Positions 11,165-19,987 of a stretch of 64,000 nt of DNA are shown piece by piece. A program made the translations under genes and the position numbers. Position 1 is the stretch's first letter, and the number at the start of each line of letters is the position of its first letter. Location of the stretch: the NCBI RefSeq assembly GCF_020531965.1, contig NZ_JAJAWH010000001.1, forward strand, positions 62,001-126,000, read 5' to 3'. The notes under the pieces are model-generated. The model ran no database searches. It saw only the letters and a list, made by a program, of their open reading frames with translations, and had not been told where the DNA came from. This stretch comes from Pseudorhizobium xiangyangii. GTDB taxonomy: Bacteria > Pseudomonadota > Alphaproteobacteria > Rhizobiales > Rhizobiaceae.

Positions 11165-11197
11165 AAAAAGGCCGCCGGATCGCTCCGGCGGCCTTTT
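11165..11197 (-). terminator. Rho-independent terminator of the OmpA-family gene
   Basis: A perfect 9-bp GC stem (GGCCGCCGG at 11170-11178 and CCGGCGGCC at 11185-11193) with a 6-nt loop, flanked by AAAAA and TTTT, so it can act in both directions. It lies 17 bp past the stop of the minus-strand OmpA gene. Confidence 0.9.
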
Positions 11198-11213
11198 GTT
11201 CAATAAATCGAAC

Positions 11214-13325
11214 CTACTGATTGGAAGCGATGGGCTTCACCAGCGGCGTGATGCGCCGGATGGTGACGCGCCGGTTTTCCTGGTTTTCCGTCTCGGTGCG
11301 AACCTTCAGATACCGTTCGCCATAGCCTTGGGTCGTCAGGTTCTCGGGCGGGATACCGAAAGCGTCGGTCAGGACGACCGCCACGGATTCCGCACGCTCG
11401 TCGGACAGGATCAGGTTGCTGTCGTCGGAGCCAACCGCATCGGTATGACCTTCGATCAGGAAGGTTTCCGCTGGATTGTCCTTCAGGATCTTGTCCATCG
11501 CCGCGGCGACCTTCTTCAGTGAACTTGCCTGGTTCATCGGGATTTCGGCGCTGCCTGTCGCGAACTTGATCGTATCAAGATCGATGCGGCGGGCCTTGTC
11601 GCGAATACGGGCCGAGTACCTTACCTCGTCGAGCGAATACACACGCTCCACTCGCTCCACCGGCGGCTGCTCGAGGAACTCGTAGTAGTCGCGGTCCGGG
11701 TCACTGGAGGTGTCGATGATGTATTCGTCGAGCGGCACGGTCAGCCGCATCGGCGGCAGGTCGAGGGCGGGATCGCGCCATACATACTCATCCTCTTCGT
11801 AGAGGTCCGGCGCATAGTAGAGGACGTATTCCTCACCATCGACGATACGCGACCGCTGCACCACCGTTCCGTAGCTGTTGCGGATCGTCACGACCTGAAC
11901 ACCACCCTCGCGATCCACCACCTCGCGGTAGCGGTCGCCCGGAAGGCGCTCGTAGTAGACCTCGCCGCTGTCACGATAGAAGCGGCTGGAATCGTCGTGG
12001 CGAACAACGGTACGATTATCGATGTTGACGATCACACGCGTATCGTCGTCACGCCAGTCACCCCAGCGATCGTCGCCACGGTTACCCCGGCGGTCACGGT
12101 CGCCGCGGACAGCGCCTTCACGATAATCCCATCCCGAGAGGCGGCGGAATTCGGGACGACCCTCGATCCGCTCGCCCTGCTCCGCCGTTGCGGCACGAAG
12201 TTCGACACGGCCACGCTCCTGCAGGGGCGCCTGGGCCTCCGCATCGGATGTCGGGGCAGCAACGGGTTCTGCCGGCTGCGCCTGGGCCGGAGCTTGGCCA
12301 GGAGCCTGAGCCGGTGCAGCACCGGTGGTCGTTGTCGTCGTCGTGGTGGTCGTGGTCATCGACTCCTTCTGGCTGTCGAGTACCGCCGCGCCGTTTTCAA
12401 CCGGCAGTATCACCGGCTGGCCTTCGGGAGCCTGGGACGGATCATCGGCAATCGCTCGGGCCCGCTCGACCTCTTCGGGCGTGGTCGGCGACTGCGGTGC
12501 CGCCTGCTCTACAGGCTGATCGCCAGGCTGTTGCGTGGCGGCGCCATCTGGGGCGGCCTGCCCTGCGGCACCATCTGCGGGCGCTGCTTCACCCGGCTGC
12601 GCGGGGGCTTCACCCGTTGCCTCGGCGGGCTGTTCGGCCGGAGCTTGCGTCGAGCCGTCCTGTCCACCAGCGGGCGCTTCTGCCGCAGGAGCTTGCGCGT
12701 CAGGCTGCTGTTCGGTCGCAGCAGGAGCTTCCGGCGCTGCCGGAGCCTGCTCTTCGGCTGCAGGGGCCGGCTCAGCTTGGGGTGCTGCTTCAGGGGCTTC
12801 CTGCTGCTGTGCCGGTTCCTCCGCGGCGGGCTCTTCGGCCTGCGGAGCGGGCTCTTCGGCCGGAGCTTCCTCCGCTTGCGGTTCAGCCGGTGCCTCGGGC
12901 TCGGCTTGCGGAGCAGCTTCAGGTTCAGGGGCAGCTTCCGGCTCGGGCGCTACTTCCGGCTCGGGTGCCGGTTCAGGTTCCGGGACCGCCTCCGGCTCAG
13001 GCGCGGGGGCTTCCGGCTGCACTTCGGCAGGCGCCTCCTGCTGCGGCTCAGGTGCCTGTTCGGGAGCTGCCTCAGGGGGAGCCTCCTGCGCCGGCGGCTC
13101 CTCGGCCGGCGCCTCCGGCGGGGGTGCTTCCTCTTCCTGCGGTTGTTCACCTTCCGGCGCGGCGCCTGGCGGCAGGATCAGTTGTTCCTGCACTCTCACG
13201 ACATTGCCCGCAGCGCCTGCCTCGAAAGCGGCTTTCGGCGGGACGGCTGCTGCCGGCTGCATCATCAGCGGCAGCGACACGAGCGGCGCTGCCACGCCGG
13301 CAAACAGTCTAAATCCAATGGACAT
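11214..13325 (-). CDS. Large OmpA-family protein with Pro/Ala/Glu-rich region
   Basis: 703 residues from ATG 13325, with GAGGAG as RBS; the upstream open frame is not part of the protein. The order is: signal peptide (about 1-28, ending MMQPAAA); a long Pro/Ala/Glu/Gln-rich low-complexity tract (about 50-310) built of short PEPxAxPEPE-like units; an uninterrupted run of 11 threonines near residue 325; an Arg/Asp-rich middle (about 365-420); and a C-terminal OmpA domain (about 580-695) with FATGSAEIP, EGHTDAVGSD and QGYGERY, which binds peptidoglycan. It probably anchors or spans the periplasm between outer membrane and wall. A terminator follows directly. Confidence 0.88.
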   Translation of the reverse strand: MSIGFRLFAGVAAPLVSLPLMMQPAAAVPPKAAFEAGAAGNVVRVQEQLILPPGAAPEGEQPQEEEAPPPEAPAEEPPAQEAPPEAAPEQAPEPQQEAPAEVQPEAPAPEPEAVPEPEPAPEPEVAPEPEAAPEPEAAPQAEPEAPAEPQAEEAPAEEPAPQAEEPAAEEPAQQQEAPEAAPQAEPAPAAEEQAPAAPEAPAATEQQPDAQAPAAEAPAGGQDGSTQAPAEQPAEATGEAPAQPGEAAPADGAAGQAAPDGAATQQPGDQPVEQAAPQSPTTPEEVERARAIADDPSQAPEGQPVILPVENGAAVLDSQKESMTTTTTTTTTTTGAAPAQAPGQAPAQAQPAEPVAAPTSDAEAQAPLQERGRVELRAATAEQGERIEGRPEFRRLSGWDYREGAVRGDRDRRGNRGDDRWGDWRDDDTRVIVNIDNRTVVRHDDSSRFYRDSGEVYYERLPGDRYREVVDREGGVQVVTIRNSYGTVVQRSRIVDGEEYVLYYAPDLYEEDEYVWRDPALDLPPMRLTVPLDEYIIDTSSDPDRDYYEFLEQPPVERVERVYSLDEVRYSARIRDKARRIDLDTIKFATGSAEIPMNQASSLKKVAAAMDKILKDNPAETFLIEGHTDAVGSDDSNLILSDERAESVAVVLTDAFGIPPENLTTQGYGERYLKVRTETENQENRRVTIRRITPLVKPIASNQ

Positions 13326-13549
13326 CGATATCTCCTCGACTTGGGATTTTCGTCCCTTCTTCTCGCGTCCTTGTCCCGGACGTCGAGCGCAGTAAGCGCG
13401 GCTCCAGAACGGCGCGCAGCGCGTTTGGTTCCCCCAAACGTTGCCGCCCGCGTCATGAACGTTTCCTGAACGGACCGGATCTCGGGACCTCACCTCCGGC
13501 CGGCCAGCCCATGCGCCACAATGCCTGCTGCAGTGCACGTAAAATGCCG

Positions 13550-13579
13550 TTGCAATTTTGGGCGGGCCGTATCTATAAA
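13550..13579 (+). promoter_or_regulatory. Candidate sigma-70-type promoter for the amino-acid transporter operon
   Basis: TTGCAA at 13550-13555, an 18-bp spacer and TATAAA at 13574-13579 lie 86 bp before the ATG of the binding protein gene. The elements are near consensus but the call is by eye. The rest of the 340-bp divergent region shows nothing else I can name. Confidence 0.45.
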
Positions 13580-13665
13580 AGCCATGGCCGGAGCCTGCTC
13601 CGAGCCTGCCGAGCGTGAAGAAGACAATATCAACAGCCACGCCGGCACCAACAGAGAGGATCATT

Positions 13666-14436
13666 ATGCGCATCGCCACACGTTTCCTTGCCGCCGCCTC
13701 GATCGCCACGGTTGCCCTGTTCGCCGGACAGGCATCCGCTCAGGAGAAGATCGTTATTGCGACGGAAGGCGCCTATCCCCCCTTCAACGCCCTTGCTGCC
13801 GACGGAACGCTCAGCGGCTTCGATGTCGATATCGCCCGGGCACTCTGCGAGCAGATGAAGGCGGAATGCGAAATTGTCACCAACGACTGGGACGGTATGA
13901 TCCCGGCGCTGCAGGCCAAGAAGTTCGACGCCATCATCGCGTCCATGTCCATCACGCCTGAGCGCCTGCAGCAGGTCGACTTCTCGAAGAAGTATTACAA
14001 CACCGGACCGGCTATCGCCGTGCCGAAGGATTCCGAGATCACCGACCTGGCCGGCCTGGCGGGCAAGACGCTCGGCGCACAGACCTCGACGACCCATGCC
14101 AATTATGCCGAGAAGCATATGCCGGATACCGAGCTGAAGCTCTATCCGACGGCCGACGAATACAAGCTCGACATCCAGAACGGCCGCGTCGATGGCGTGA
14201 TCGACGATGTCGTCGTCCTGTCGGAATGGGTCAAGTCGGAAGACGGTGCCTGCTGCAAGATCCTGACCCCGCTTGACGTCGACGTCGAGATCAACGGTCA
14301 GGGCGCGGGCATCGCAGTCCGCAAGGGTGATGCTCTTGCCGACAAGTTTACGGCAGCGATCGCGGCCATCCGCGAGAACGGCAAGTACAAGGAAATCAAC
14401 GACAAGTACTTCGATTTCGACGCCTACGGCAAATAA
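13666..14436 (+). CDS. Polar amino-acid ABC transporter periplasmic binding protein (family 3 SBP)
   Basis: 256 residues. The signal peptide covers about 1-25 (ATVALFAGQASAQE). The mature protein has family 3 features: IATEGAYPPFN at its N-terminus, GFDVDIARALC, and MSITPERLQQVDFS. Such proteins deliver lysine/arginine/ornithine or histidine-type ligands to a HisQM-like permease; the exact ligand is not readable. An ATG 17 codons upstream is in frame, but 13666 is preceded by AGAGAGGA and begins the signal peptide. Two permease genes follow on the same strand, after a weak hairpin. Confidence 0.92.
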   Translation: MRIATRFLAAASIATVALFAGQASAQEKIVIATEGAYPPFNALAADGTLSGFDVDIARALCEQMKAECEIVTNDWDGMIPALQAKKFDAIIASMSITPERLQQVDFSKKYYNTGPAIAVPKDSEITDLAGLAGKTLGAQTSTTHANYAEKHMPDTELKLYPTADEYKLDIQNGRVDGVIDDVVVLSEWVKSEDGACCKILTPLDVDVEINGQGAGIAVRKGDALADKFTAAIAAIRENGKYKEINDKYFDFDAYGK

Positions 14437-14458
14437 GTCGCCATTACTGATGACAGTG

Positions 14459-14494
14459 TCGGCGGGAGGCTTGCCCTTCCGCCGTTTTTCTTTT
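14459..14494 (+). terminator. Attenuating hairpin between binding protein and permease genes
   Basis: GGCGGGAGGCTTGCCCTTCCGCC can fold into an imperfect stem and is followed by a T-rich run (TTTTTCTTTTT). Such partial terminators after a binding-protein gene raise its expression over that of the downstream permeases. Confidence 0.6.
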
Positions 14495-14545
14495 TAAACA
14501 GAAGCACGATAACAAGCGGCAAAGCCGCAAGGGGAAAGCAGTTTG

Positions 14546-15328
14546 ATGAGCGGATGGCTCTCCGCCCTCGCCACGGCCCTCGATCCGCTCTGCGGGCCGA
14601 TAGGAATCTTTTCGCTGGTCGGTCAAAACAGCCTGATCAGCTGCGGTGACAGCGGCTGGGGCGACGAGATCGCCTTTGGCGTCAAGGTTACAATCACCCT
14701 CGCCGTCGCCACGCTTCCCATCGGGTTGCTGCTCGGATTTCTCATCGCCCTGGCCGCACAGTCGCAAGACAGGATGCTCCGCGCGGCCGTCGGCATCTAC
14801 ACGACGATCTTCCGTGGGCTTCCGGAGCTGCTGACGCTCTTCATCGTCTATTACGGGATGCAGTTGCTCATCCAGTCCGTCCTGTCCGCCTTCGGCATAA
14901 ACGAGCGGATCGAGATCAACGCCTTCCTGGCGGGCATGATCGCGCTCGCGGTCGTGTTCTCGTCCTACTCCTCGGAAGTGCTCTTGTCTGCTTTTCGCGC
15001 CATACCCAGGGGCCAGTACGAAGCCGGCGACGCACTTGGCCTGCACCGGTCGCGCACGATGATCCTCATCGTCCTGCCGCAGCTCGTGCGGATCGCGCTG
15101 CCCGGCCTTGGCAATCTCTGGATGATCCTTCTCAAGGACACGTCCTACGTATCGATCATCGGCCTTGCCGACATCATCCGCCAGACCGGCATCGCGGCCC
15201 GGGTCAGCAAGGAAGCCTTCTTCTTCTATTTCCTCGCCTGCATGCTTTATCTGGCGCTGGCCGTCATCTCCTCCTTCGGTTTGAGTTTCATCGAGCGCTG
15301 GTCACGTCGCGGCGAGGGTCGCCGATGA
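14546..15328 (+). CDS. Polar amino-acid ABC transporter permease (HisQ-like)
   Basis: 260 residues with about five membrane helices. The cytoplasmic EAA loop that contacts the ATPase is visible as GQYEAGDALGLHRSRT. The N-terminal region after the first loop (IYTTIFRGLPELLTLFIVYYG) is typical of the HisM/HisQ branch. ATG 14546 follows a TTG codon; the RBS is AAGGGGAA. The stop overlaps the start of the second permease by 4 bp (ATGA), indicating coupled translation and a heteromeric permease. Confidence 0.92.
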   Translation: MSGWLSALATALDPLCGPIGIFSLVGQNSLISCGDSGWGDEIAFGVKVTITLAVATLPIGLLLGFLIALAAQSQDRMLRAAVGIYTTIFRGLPELLTLFIVYYGMQLLIQSVLSAFGINERIEINAFLAGMIALAVVFSSYSSEVLLSAFRAIPRGQYEAGDALGLHRSRTMILIVLPQLVRIALPGLGNLWMILLKDTSYVSIIGLADIIRQTGIAARVSKEAFFFYFLACMLYLALAVISSFGLSFIERWSRRGEGRR

Positions 15329-16155
15329 CCTACGCCCGTGAACTGATTGCGCCACGCCCTGCACCACCTGCTGCCAGCAAGCCTTGGACGGCATCCCGGA
15401 TCGTCGCAATCGCCGTCCTGGCACTCTGGGCGGCACTCGCAGTGGCCATCGTCGCGCTGATGGTCGGTGGCTGGGACGAAGCGAAGTTCCTGCGCTACGG
15501 TCCACGCTATCTCTCGGGTCTCTGGATTACCATCTCGCTGGTCGGGCTCGCGGTTGTCCTCGGCGCGATACTGTCGCTGCCGATCGCCTTTGCGCGCATG
15601 TCGAAGAACCGTATCATCGGCGGCATCGCTTACGCCTATGTCTACGTCTTCCGTGGCACGCCACTGCTTGCCCAGCTCTTCCTGATCTATTACGGGCTCG
15701 GCAGCTTCCGGCCGCAGCTAGAAGCCGTAGGCCTGTGGTGGTTCTTCCGCGAAGCCTGGTATTGCGGCCTTCTCTCGCTCACCTTGAACACGGCTGCCTA
15801 CCAGGCGGAAATCCTGCGTGGTGCGATCGGCAGCGTGCCGCACGGACAGCACGAAGGAGCGGCCGCCCTTGGCCTGTCGAAGAGCGTTGCTTTCCGCAAG
15901 ATCGTCCTGCCGCAGGCGCTCATCGTTGCACTGCGCCCCTACGGCAACGAAATCGTCCTGCTGATCAAAGGCTCGGCCGTCGTCGCCATCGTCACAGTCT
16001 ATGACCTGATGGGCGAGACGCGTTACGCGTTTTCGCGCACCTTCGACTACCAGACCTATCTCTGGGCTGCGATCTTCTATCTCACCATCGTCGAGGCGCT
16101 CCGTCACATCTGGGCCGCCCTCGAAGCACGTCTTACCCGGCATTTGAAACGCTGA
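15325..16155 (+). CDS. Polar amino-acid ABC transporter permease (HisM-like)
   Basis: 276 residues. A cytoplasmic N-terminus of about 25 residues precedes five or so membrane helices. Family signatures are YVYVFRGTPLLAQLFLIYYG and the EAA loop GQHEGAAALGLSKS. It forms the permease with the preceding gene, to which it is translationally coupled. No ATP-binding (HisP-like) gene follows: the next gene is usg. The pump must therefore borrow an ATPase encoded elsewhere. Confidence 0.92.
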   Translation: MTYARELIAPRPAPPAASKPWTASRIVAIAVLALWAALAVAIVALMVGGWDEAKFLRYGPRYLSGLWITISLVGLAVVLGAILSLPIAFARMSKNRIIGGIAYAYVYVFRGTPLLAQLFLIYYGLGSFRPQLEAVGLWWFFREAWYCGLLSLTLNTAAYQAEILRGAIGSVPHGQHEGAAALGLSKSVAFRKIVLPQALIVALRPYGNEIVLLIKGSAVVAIVTVYDLMGETRYAFSRTFDYQTYLWAAIFYLTIVEALRHIWAALEARLTRHLKR

Positions 16156-16266
16156 TCGGCTTTCGATGCGATAAATCTTCTGGCCGTGCGTCTGTAAAGA
16201 CTTCGGTAACCACACCATGTTCATCTGTAGGCGTCTCCTACGCGTCGTCACAAAAGAGTGGGAACG

Positions 16267-16536
16267 ATGATGAACAAGGAAATGGAACTGATGCTGAAGG
16301 GCTATGGCCTGACCACAGCCCAGATCTTTTATCGCATGCCCGATCACCCAGCGTTGCTGCAAAGCTATGTCTGGCAGGACTACGACCTCGCCCCCGACTT
16401 TCCCGAGATGAAGAGCTTCCTGAAATTCTGGCAGGAAAAGCTGGACGGCCCCCTTCACTCGGTGCGCTACGTCCACCGCAAGATGATCTCTGCCAGTGAA
16501 TGGCGCGCACTTCAGGGCGAGTTCATCCTGCACTGA
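16267..16536 (+). CDS. Usg family protein
   Basis: 89 residues (MMNKEMELMLKGYGL). It is a close match to the short alphaproteobacterial Usg family, named for a gene near trp genes in Caulobacter. Conserved features are ITAQIFYRMPDHP-like TTAQIFYRMPDHP, LLQSYVWQDYDLAPDFP and FLKFWQEKLDGPLHSV. The function is unknown. The start is chosen at 16267, where a TGGGA-like RBS sits just before; ATG 16270 is equally possible. It is convergent with the DUF2270 gene, with only 2 bp between stops. Confidence 0.85.
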   Translation: MMNKEMELMLKGYGLTTAQIFYRMPDHPALLQSYVWQDYDLAPDFPEMKSFLKFWQEKLDGPLHSVRYVHRKMISASEWRALQGEFILH

Positions 16537-16538
16537 CG

Positions 16539-17261
16539 TCAGACATGCACCTCGCCATGCGCGAGCTCGCCTTCATCGGACGCCCGATGAAGCGAAAAGT
16601 AGAAGATGAGCCCGTAGAACACGGCGACACCGGCGATGACGATCCACCCCGGCAAGGGGCCGAATGCCGCATTCTGCACTGCCTCGCGCCACGAAAAGAC
16701 GACATCGGCCTCCGTTTCGCCGGGCAAGAGCTTCGGCGTCGAGATCTTGAGGCACCACGCCAGGAGCAGGATCAGATACATCCATGAATAGTTCCGGCGC
16801 ACGCGCCGGTACAGCGCCTCTCGGTAGCTGATGAGAAAGCAGGGGTTCCGCAGGCTTTTGGCAATCGCCTCGGCCCAGTCCGGCTTGAGGTCCTCGTGGG
16901 GAAAGAGCGCCTGCGCAAAATAGTGCCGCTCCAGCTTCCTGACCCGCGCCCGGTAGACGTCGAAGAAGCGGTACCGCCGCGCCTCGATAAGCAGCAGGAG
17001 CGAGATCAGCAGCATCGCGAACAGCACGACGCCATGGTGCGATGTCGGCGTGGACAGCGAAACCGACAGCAGCGCCGCAACAACGGTGATGGCCCAATTG
17101 GAGGTACGATCGATACGGTCACGCCAGCTCGTCATCCGCCCCATCTCGCCCCGGTAATAGTGGATGATCATGTTGGCTTTTTCGGCCGACGTGATGGGAA
17201 GCGACGGCGCCCGCCGTTCGATGTTCTCTTCGAGCGCTGTCGGTGCTTGGGTGGCGGACAT
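16539..17261 (-). CDS. DUF2270 membrane protein
   Basis: 240 residues from ATG 17261, with a strong GGAGAGGAGA RBS. The DUF2270 signatures are MIIHYYRGEMGRMTSWRDRID near residue 30 and IEARRYRFFDVYRARVRKLE near 95. Four membrane helices are visible: two at about 60-95, one near 165-180 and one near 205-225. It is an inner-membrane protein of unknown function, widespread in Proteobacteria. Confidence 0.85.
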   Translation of the reverse strand: MSATQAPTALEENIERRAPSLPITSAEKANMIIHYYRGEMGRMTSWRDRIDRTSNWAITVVAALLSVSLSTPTSHHGVVLFAMLLISLLLLIEARRYRFFDVYRARVRKLERHYFAQALFPHEDLKPDWAEAIAKSLRNPCFLISYREALYRRVRRNYSWMYLILLLAWCLKISTPKLLPGETEADVVFSWREAVQNAAFGPLPGWIVIAGVAVFYGLIFYFSLHRASDEGELAHGEVHV

Positions 17262-17392
17262 GTCTCCTCTCCTGCTCACCGCACGATGAGCCGCTTTACT
17301 CCTTCAACGACCTGTAGCTTCCCCTGTTCCACCGGCATCATTGCCAAACGGCGACAAGACGCATAAATCGCTGCCAGACACGGAGTAGCATC

Positions 17393-18208
17393 ATGAAGAA
17401 GATCGACGAGGAAGCGCTGGCCGAGGCCTATAACCGCGCACTGGCACTTGAAAAGGCCGGCGATATCGATGCTGCCGTAAAGGCCTATCAGGAAGTCCTT
17501 TCCATCGACCCGGAAGATCACGGCGGCGCGGCCGTACGCATCGCCGCCCTCGGCCGTGGAGAAACGCCCGCCAAGGCGCCTGACGCCTATGTCGAGACGC
17601 TGTTCGACCAGCACGCCGAGAGCTTCGAGGACATTCTCGTCGAGCAACTCGGCTATGCCGTTCCGGTTCTGGTGCGCCAGCGCCTGCATGAGCTCAAGCT
17701 TGGCCCGTTCAAGCGCATGCTCGATCTCGGCTGCGGAACCGGGCTGACCGGTGGCACGCTGCGCGACATGGTCGACGACATCACCGGCATCGACATTTCC
17801 GAGAACATGGTCGAGGTCGCCCATGAAAAGGATCTCTACGAGACCCTCTACGTGGCCGAGGTCGAGGATTTCCTCGAGGACAATGACGACGAGCCGTTCG
17901 ACCTCGTGACGGCCACCGACGTGCTGCCCTATCTGGGTGCGCTGGAGCCGCTGTTCTTCGGCGCCGCCGAAAACATGGTCGCCGGCGGCATCTTCGTGTT
18001 TTCGTCGGAGACGCTGCCCGACGACATATTCGCCGGCCGCCCTTACATGGTCGCTCCGCACCAGCGCTTCGCCCACGCCGAAACATATGTTCGCGAACGC
18101 CTCGCAGCCACCGGGTTCGAAATCCTGGAAATCTCCGACATCAACGTCCGCATGCAGGACGGCAATCCGACGCCCGGACACCTGGTGATCGCACGATTGC
18201 AGGGTTGA
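17393..18208 (+). CDS. TPR-containing class I SAM-dependent methyltransferase
   Basis: 271 residues. The N-terminal 50 residues form one TPR-like helix pair (ALEKAGDIDAAVKAYQEVLSIDPED). The methyltransferase domain (about 95-260) has motif I MLDLGCGTGLTGG, an acidic GIDISENM motif II, and DLVTATDVLPYLG as motif IV. The architecture occurs in rhizobial proteins annotated as methyltransferase-like, related to UbiE/BioC. The substrate is unknown. Genes on either side do not indicate a pathway. Confidence 0.85.
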   Translation: MKKIDEEALAEAYNRALALEKAGDIDAAVKAYQEVLSIDPEDHGGAAVRIAALGRGETPAKAPDAYVETLFDQHAESFEDILVEQLGYAVPVLVRQRLHELKLGPFKRMLDLGCGTGLTGGTLRDMVDDITGIDISENMVEVAHEKDLYETLYVAEVEDFLEDNDDEPFDLVTATDVLPYLGALEPLFFGAAENMVAGGIFVFSSETLPDDIFAGRPYMVAPHQRFAHAETYVRERLAATGFEILEISDINVRMQDGNPTPGHLVIARLQG

Positions 18209-18309
18209 AAATACAGCGACAGGCAAGCGCCACAACCTGAGAGAGCATGTAGTCGCTGGATTGGTGGCTGCGCTTCCTGTTTAATGACCCATGGCAGGGA
18301 CAAAACGCC

Positions 18310-19902
18310 ATGGGTCAATGGTTGAGCATCCTTCACGAGCATGGGCTTCCGGCTGCACTGGCTGCCGCGGAGGACCATATCGATATCCGTTGGCCCATCC
18401 TGCTGCTGGCGATCCTGACGCCTCTCCTCATCATCTACTGCCGCAATGAGTCACGCGTCAGGCGGCTGAAGATGATCCAGGACTTCATCGAGGCTTACCC
18501 TTCCACCGAGGCTCCCGATTACCGGAGCGACTACGAGGGGGCACAGGATCCATCCCTCGAGTTCGTCAAGTCGAAGTATATGGCCGATGTCCGCCTATCC
18601 CGGGCAATGTCCGAAGAATTTCAAAGTGCCGGGCCGACCGAACAGATCCAGATCATCATTCGCGCCACTCGCGGCCTCGGCAATCCCGGGGATTTCCAGC
18701 TTTTTGCCTCCTCGCTCGGCTTCATCGTCATTTCGTATTTCGGCTTCTCCACACTGTTCGACGTCCTGGAAGACGGTTTGGTGACAAAGACGGCAAGCAC
18801 CCCTGGAGCCTGTCCGCCAGAAATCATGACCTTGCAGTTTCAGGTCATAGGATCACTCGCCTTTGCGGGGGCCTTCGTGGCAGCGGTGCGCATGTTCATG
18901 CGCGGCCTCGCAGCCTTCGATCTGTCTGCCTACACGTTCCTGAAGCAGACCATCGAAATGCTCGCCTCGATCCTTCTGATCATCGTCGCGTTCAAGGCCT
19001 TCCCCGATCCGCTTCGCGCCATCGGGGACACCATCCTGGCCTCGAATGAGGAAGGCGCCTGCTCCGAAATACCCTGGTACTGGCTGGCATTGGCCCCTGT
19101 CCTCGCCCTCCTTCCGGAAAGCTCCTCGAATTTCATGCTGACGCGCATGCAATCCGTCATCAGATGGGTAAAGCGTGATGACGATCGGTTCGCTGACGTC
19201 ACACGTGTCATCCCCCTCAACGTCATTGAGGGCATTGACTACTTCACGCGCTTCCGCCTCGAACAGTGCGGCATACATGAGGTCCAGAACCTCGCGACAT
19301 ACAATCCCATCATGCTGTTCGTGGAGTCGCCTTATGGGATCTATCAGTGTGTCGATTGGGTTGGGCAGGCCCAGCTATGCCACATCGTGGGTATCGACCG
19401 CTTCCTGATGCTGCGCGAAATACATGTGCGCACCGTCTTCGATCTCGAACGCGCCATCGACTTTCGGGGCCGTCGACAGGCAGACGATCCGCCGGAGGAC
19501 GGACCGGAGGAATTCGACCTGATTTTTGCCGCCATTCTCCTTGCCACGACCGAGGTGATGCGGAACATCGAGAAAACGGGAAAGTTGAAGCCGTTCCATA
19601 GAAAGGACGGCAGCATCATCGCAGCAAGCGTCGAGGACTACTGTGCCTGGGCGCACGACTATGTAACCCGCAACCCTGCAAGGGCGAAGATCTGCATCGA
19701 ACATCTGATGGGCTGGATCTCCGATGACCTCCACGTCCGCCGGCTCCGTCGCATCTGGCAGGAAATGAGCGATAGTATCGGGCTGCGGTCCGAACGTCTC
19801 GACAATCCTCGGCGCCCGGCCCGCGATCCATGCCCAAACTCCGACGCCCTACCACAGAACGACAGTGATGCTGGTGACCAGCCTTCGACGGTAACCGCGT
19901 AA
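18310..19902 (+). CDS. Unrecognised multi-pass membrane protein with cytoplasmic helical C-terminal domain
   Basis: 530 residues; ATG preceded by AGGGA at 18295-18299. About five hydrophobic segments are visible: residues 27-44, 132-152, 177-197, 213-232 and 256-272. The C-terminal half (about 285-500) is soluble. It contains a helix-hairpin-helix-like stretch (NVIEGIDYFTRFRLEQCGIHEV, cut here before QNLATYNP) followed by SPYGIYQCVDWVGQAQLC. That spacing recalls tandem HhH or SAM-like helical modules. The last 30 residues are disordered. I cannot name the family. It stands alone with its own RBS between a methyltransferase and a DinB gene. Confidence 0.65.
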   Translation: MGQWLSILHEHGLPAALAAAEDHIDIRWPILLLAILTPLLIIYCRNESRVRRLKMIQDFIEAYPSTEAPDYRSDYEGAQDPSLEFVKSKYMADVRLSRAMSEEFQSAGPTEQIQIIIRATRGLGNPGDFQLFASSLGFIVISYFGFSTLFDVLEDGLVTKTASTPGACPPEIMTLQFQVIGSLAFAGAFVAAVRMFMRGLAAFDLSAYTFLKQTIEMLASILLIIVAFKAFPDPLRAIGDTILASNEEGACSEIPWYWLALAPVLALLPESSSNFMLTRMQSVIRWVKRDDDRFADVTRVIPLNVIEGIDYFTRFRLEQCGIHEVQNLATYNPIMLFVESPYGIYQCVDWVGQAQLCHIVGIDRFLMLREIHVRTVFDLERAIDFRGRRQADDPPEDGPEEFDLIFAAILLATTEVMRNIEKTGKLKPFHRKDGSIIAASVEDYCAWAHDYVTRNPARAKICIEHLMGWISDDLHVRRLRRIWQEMSDSIGLRSERLDNPRRPARDPCPNSDALPQNDSDAGDQPSTVTA

Positions 19903-19987
19903 ATCGCGGTTGCGGGGCAAAGACGCTTCGGACTCGTCATCTGCAAGCCGAGACGCTAGTTTTCCTCCACGACATGGAGGATGCGCG

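Noticed and set aside
12325-12519. Plus-strand open frame beginning with a run of valines
   Set aside because: It is the complement of the poly-threonine tract of the OmpA-family gene.
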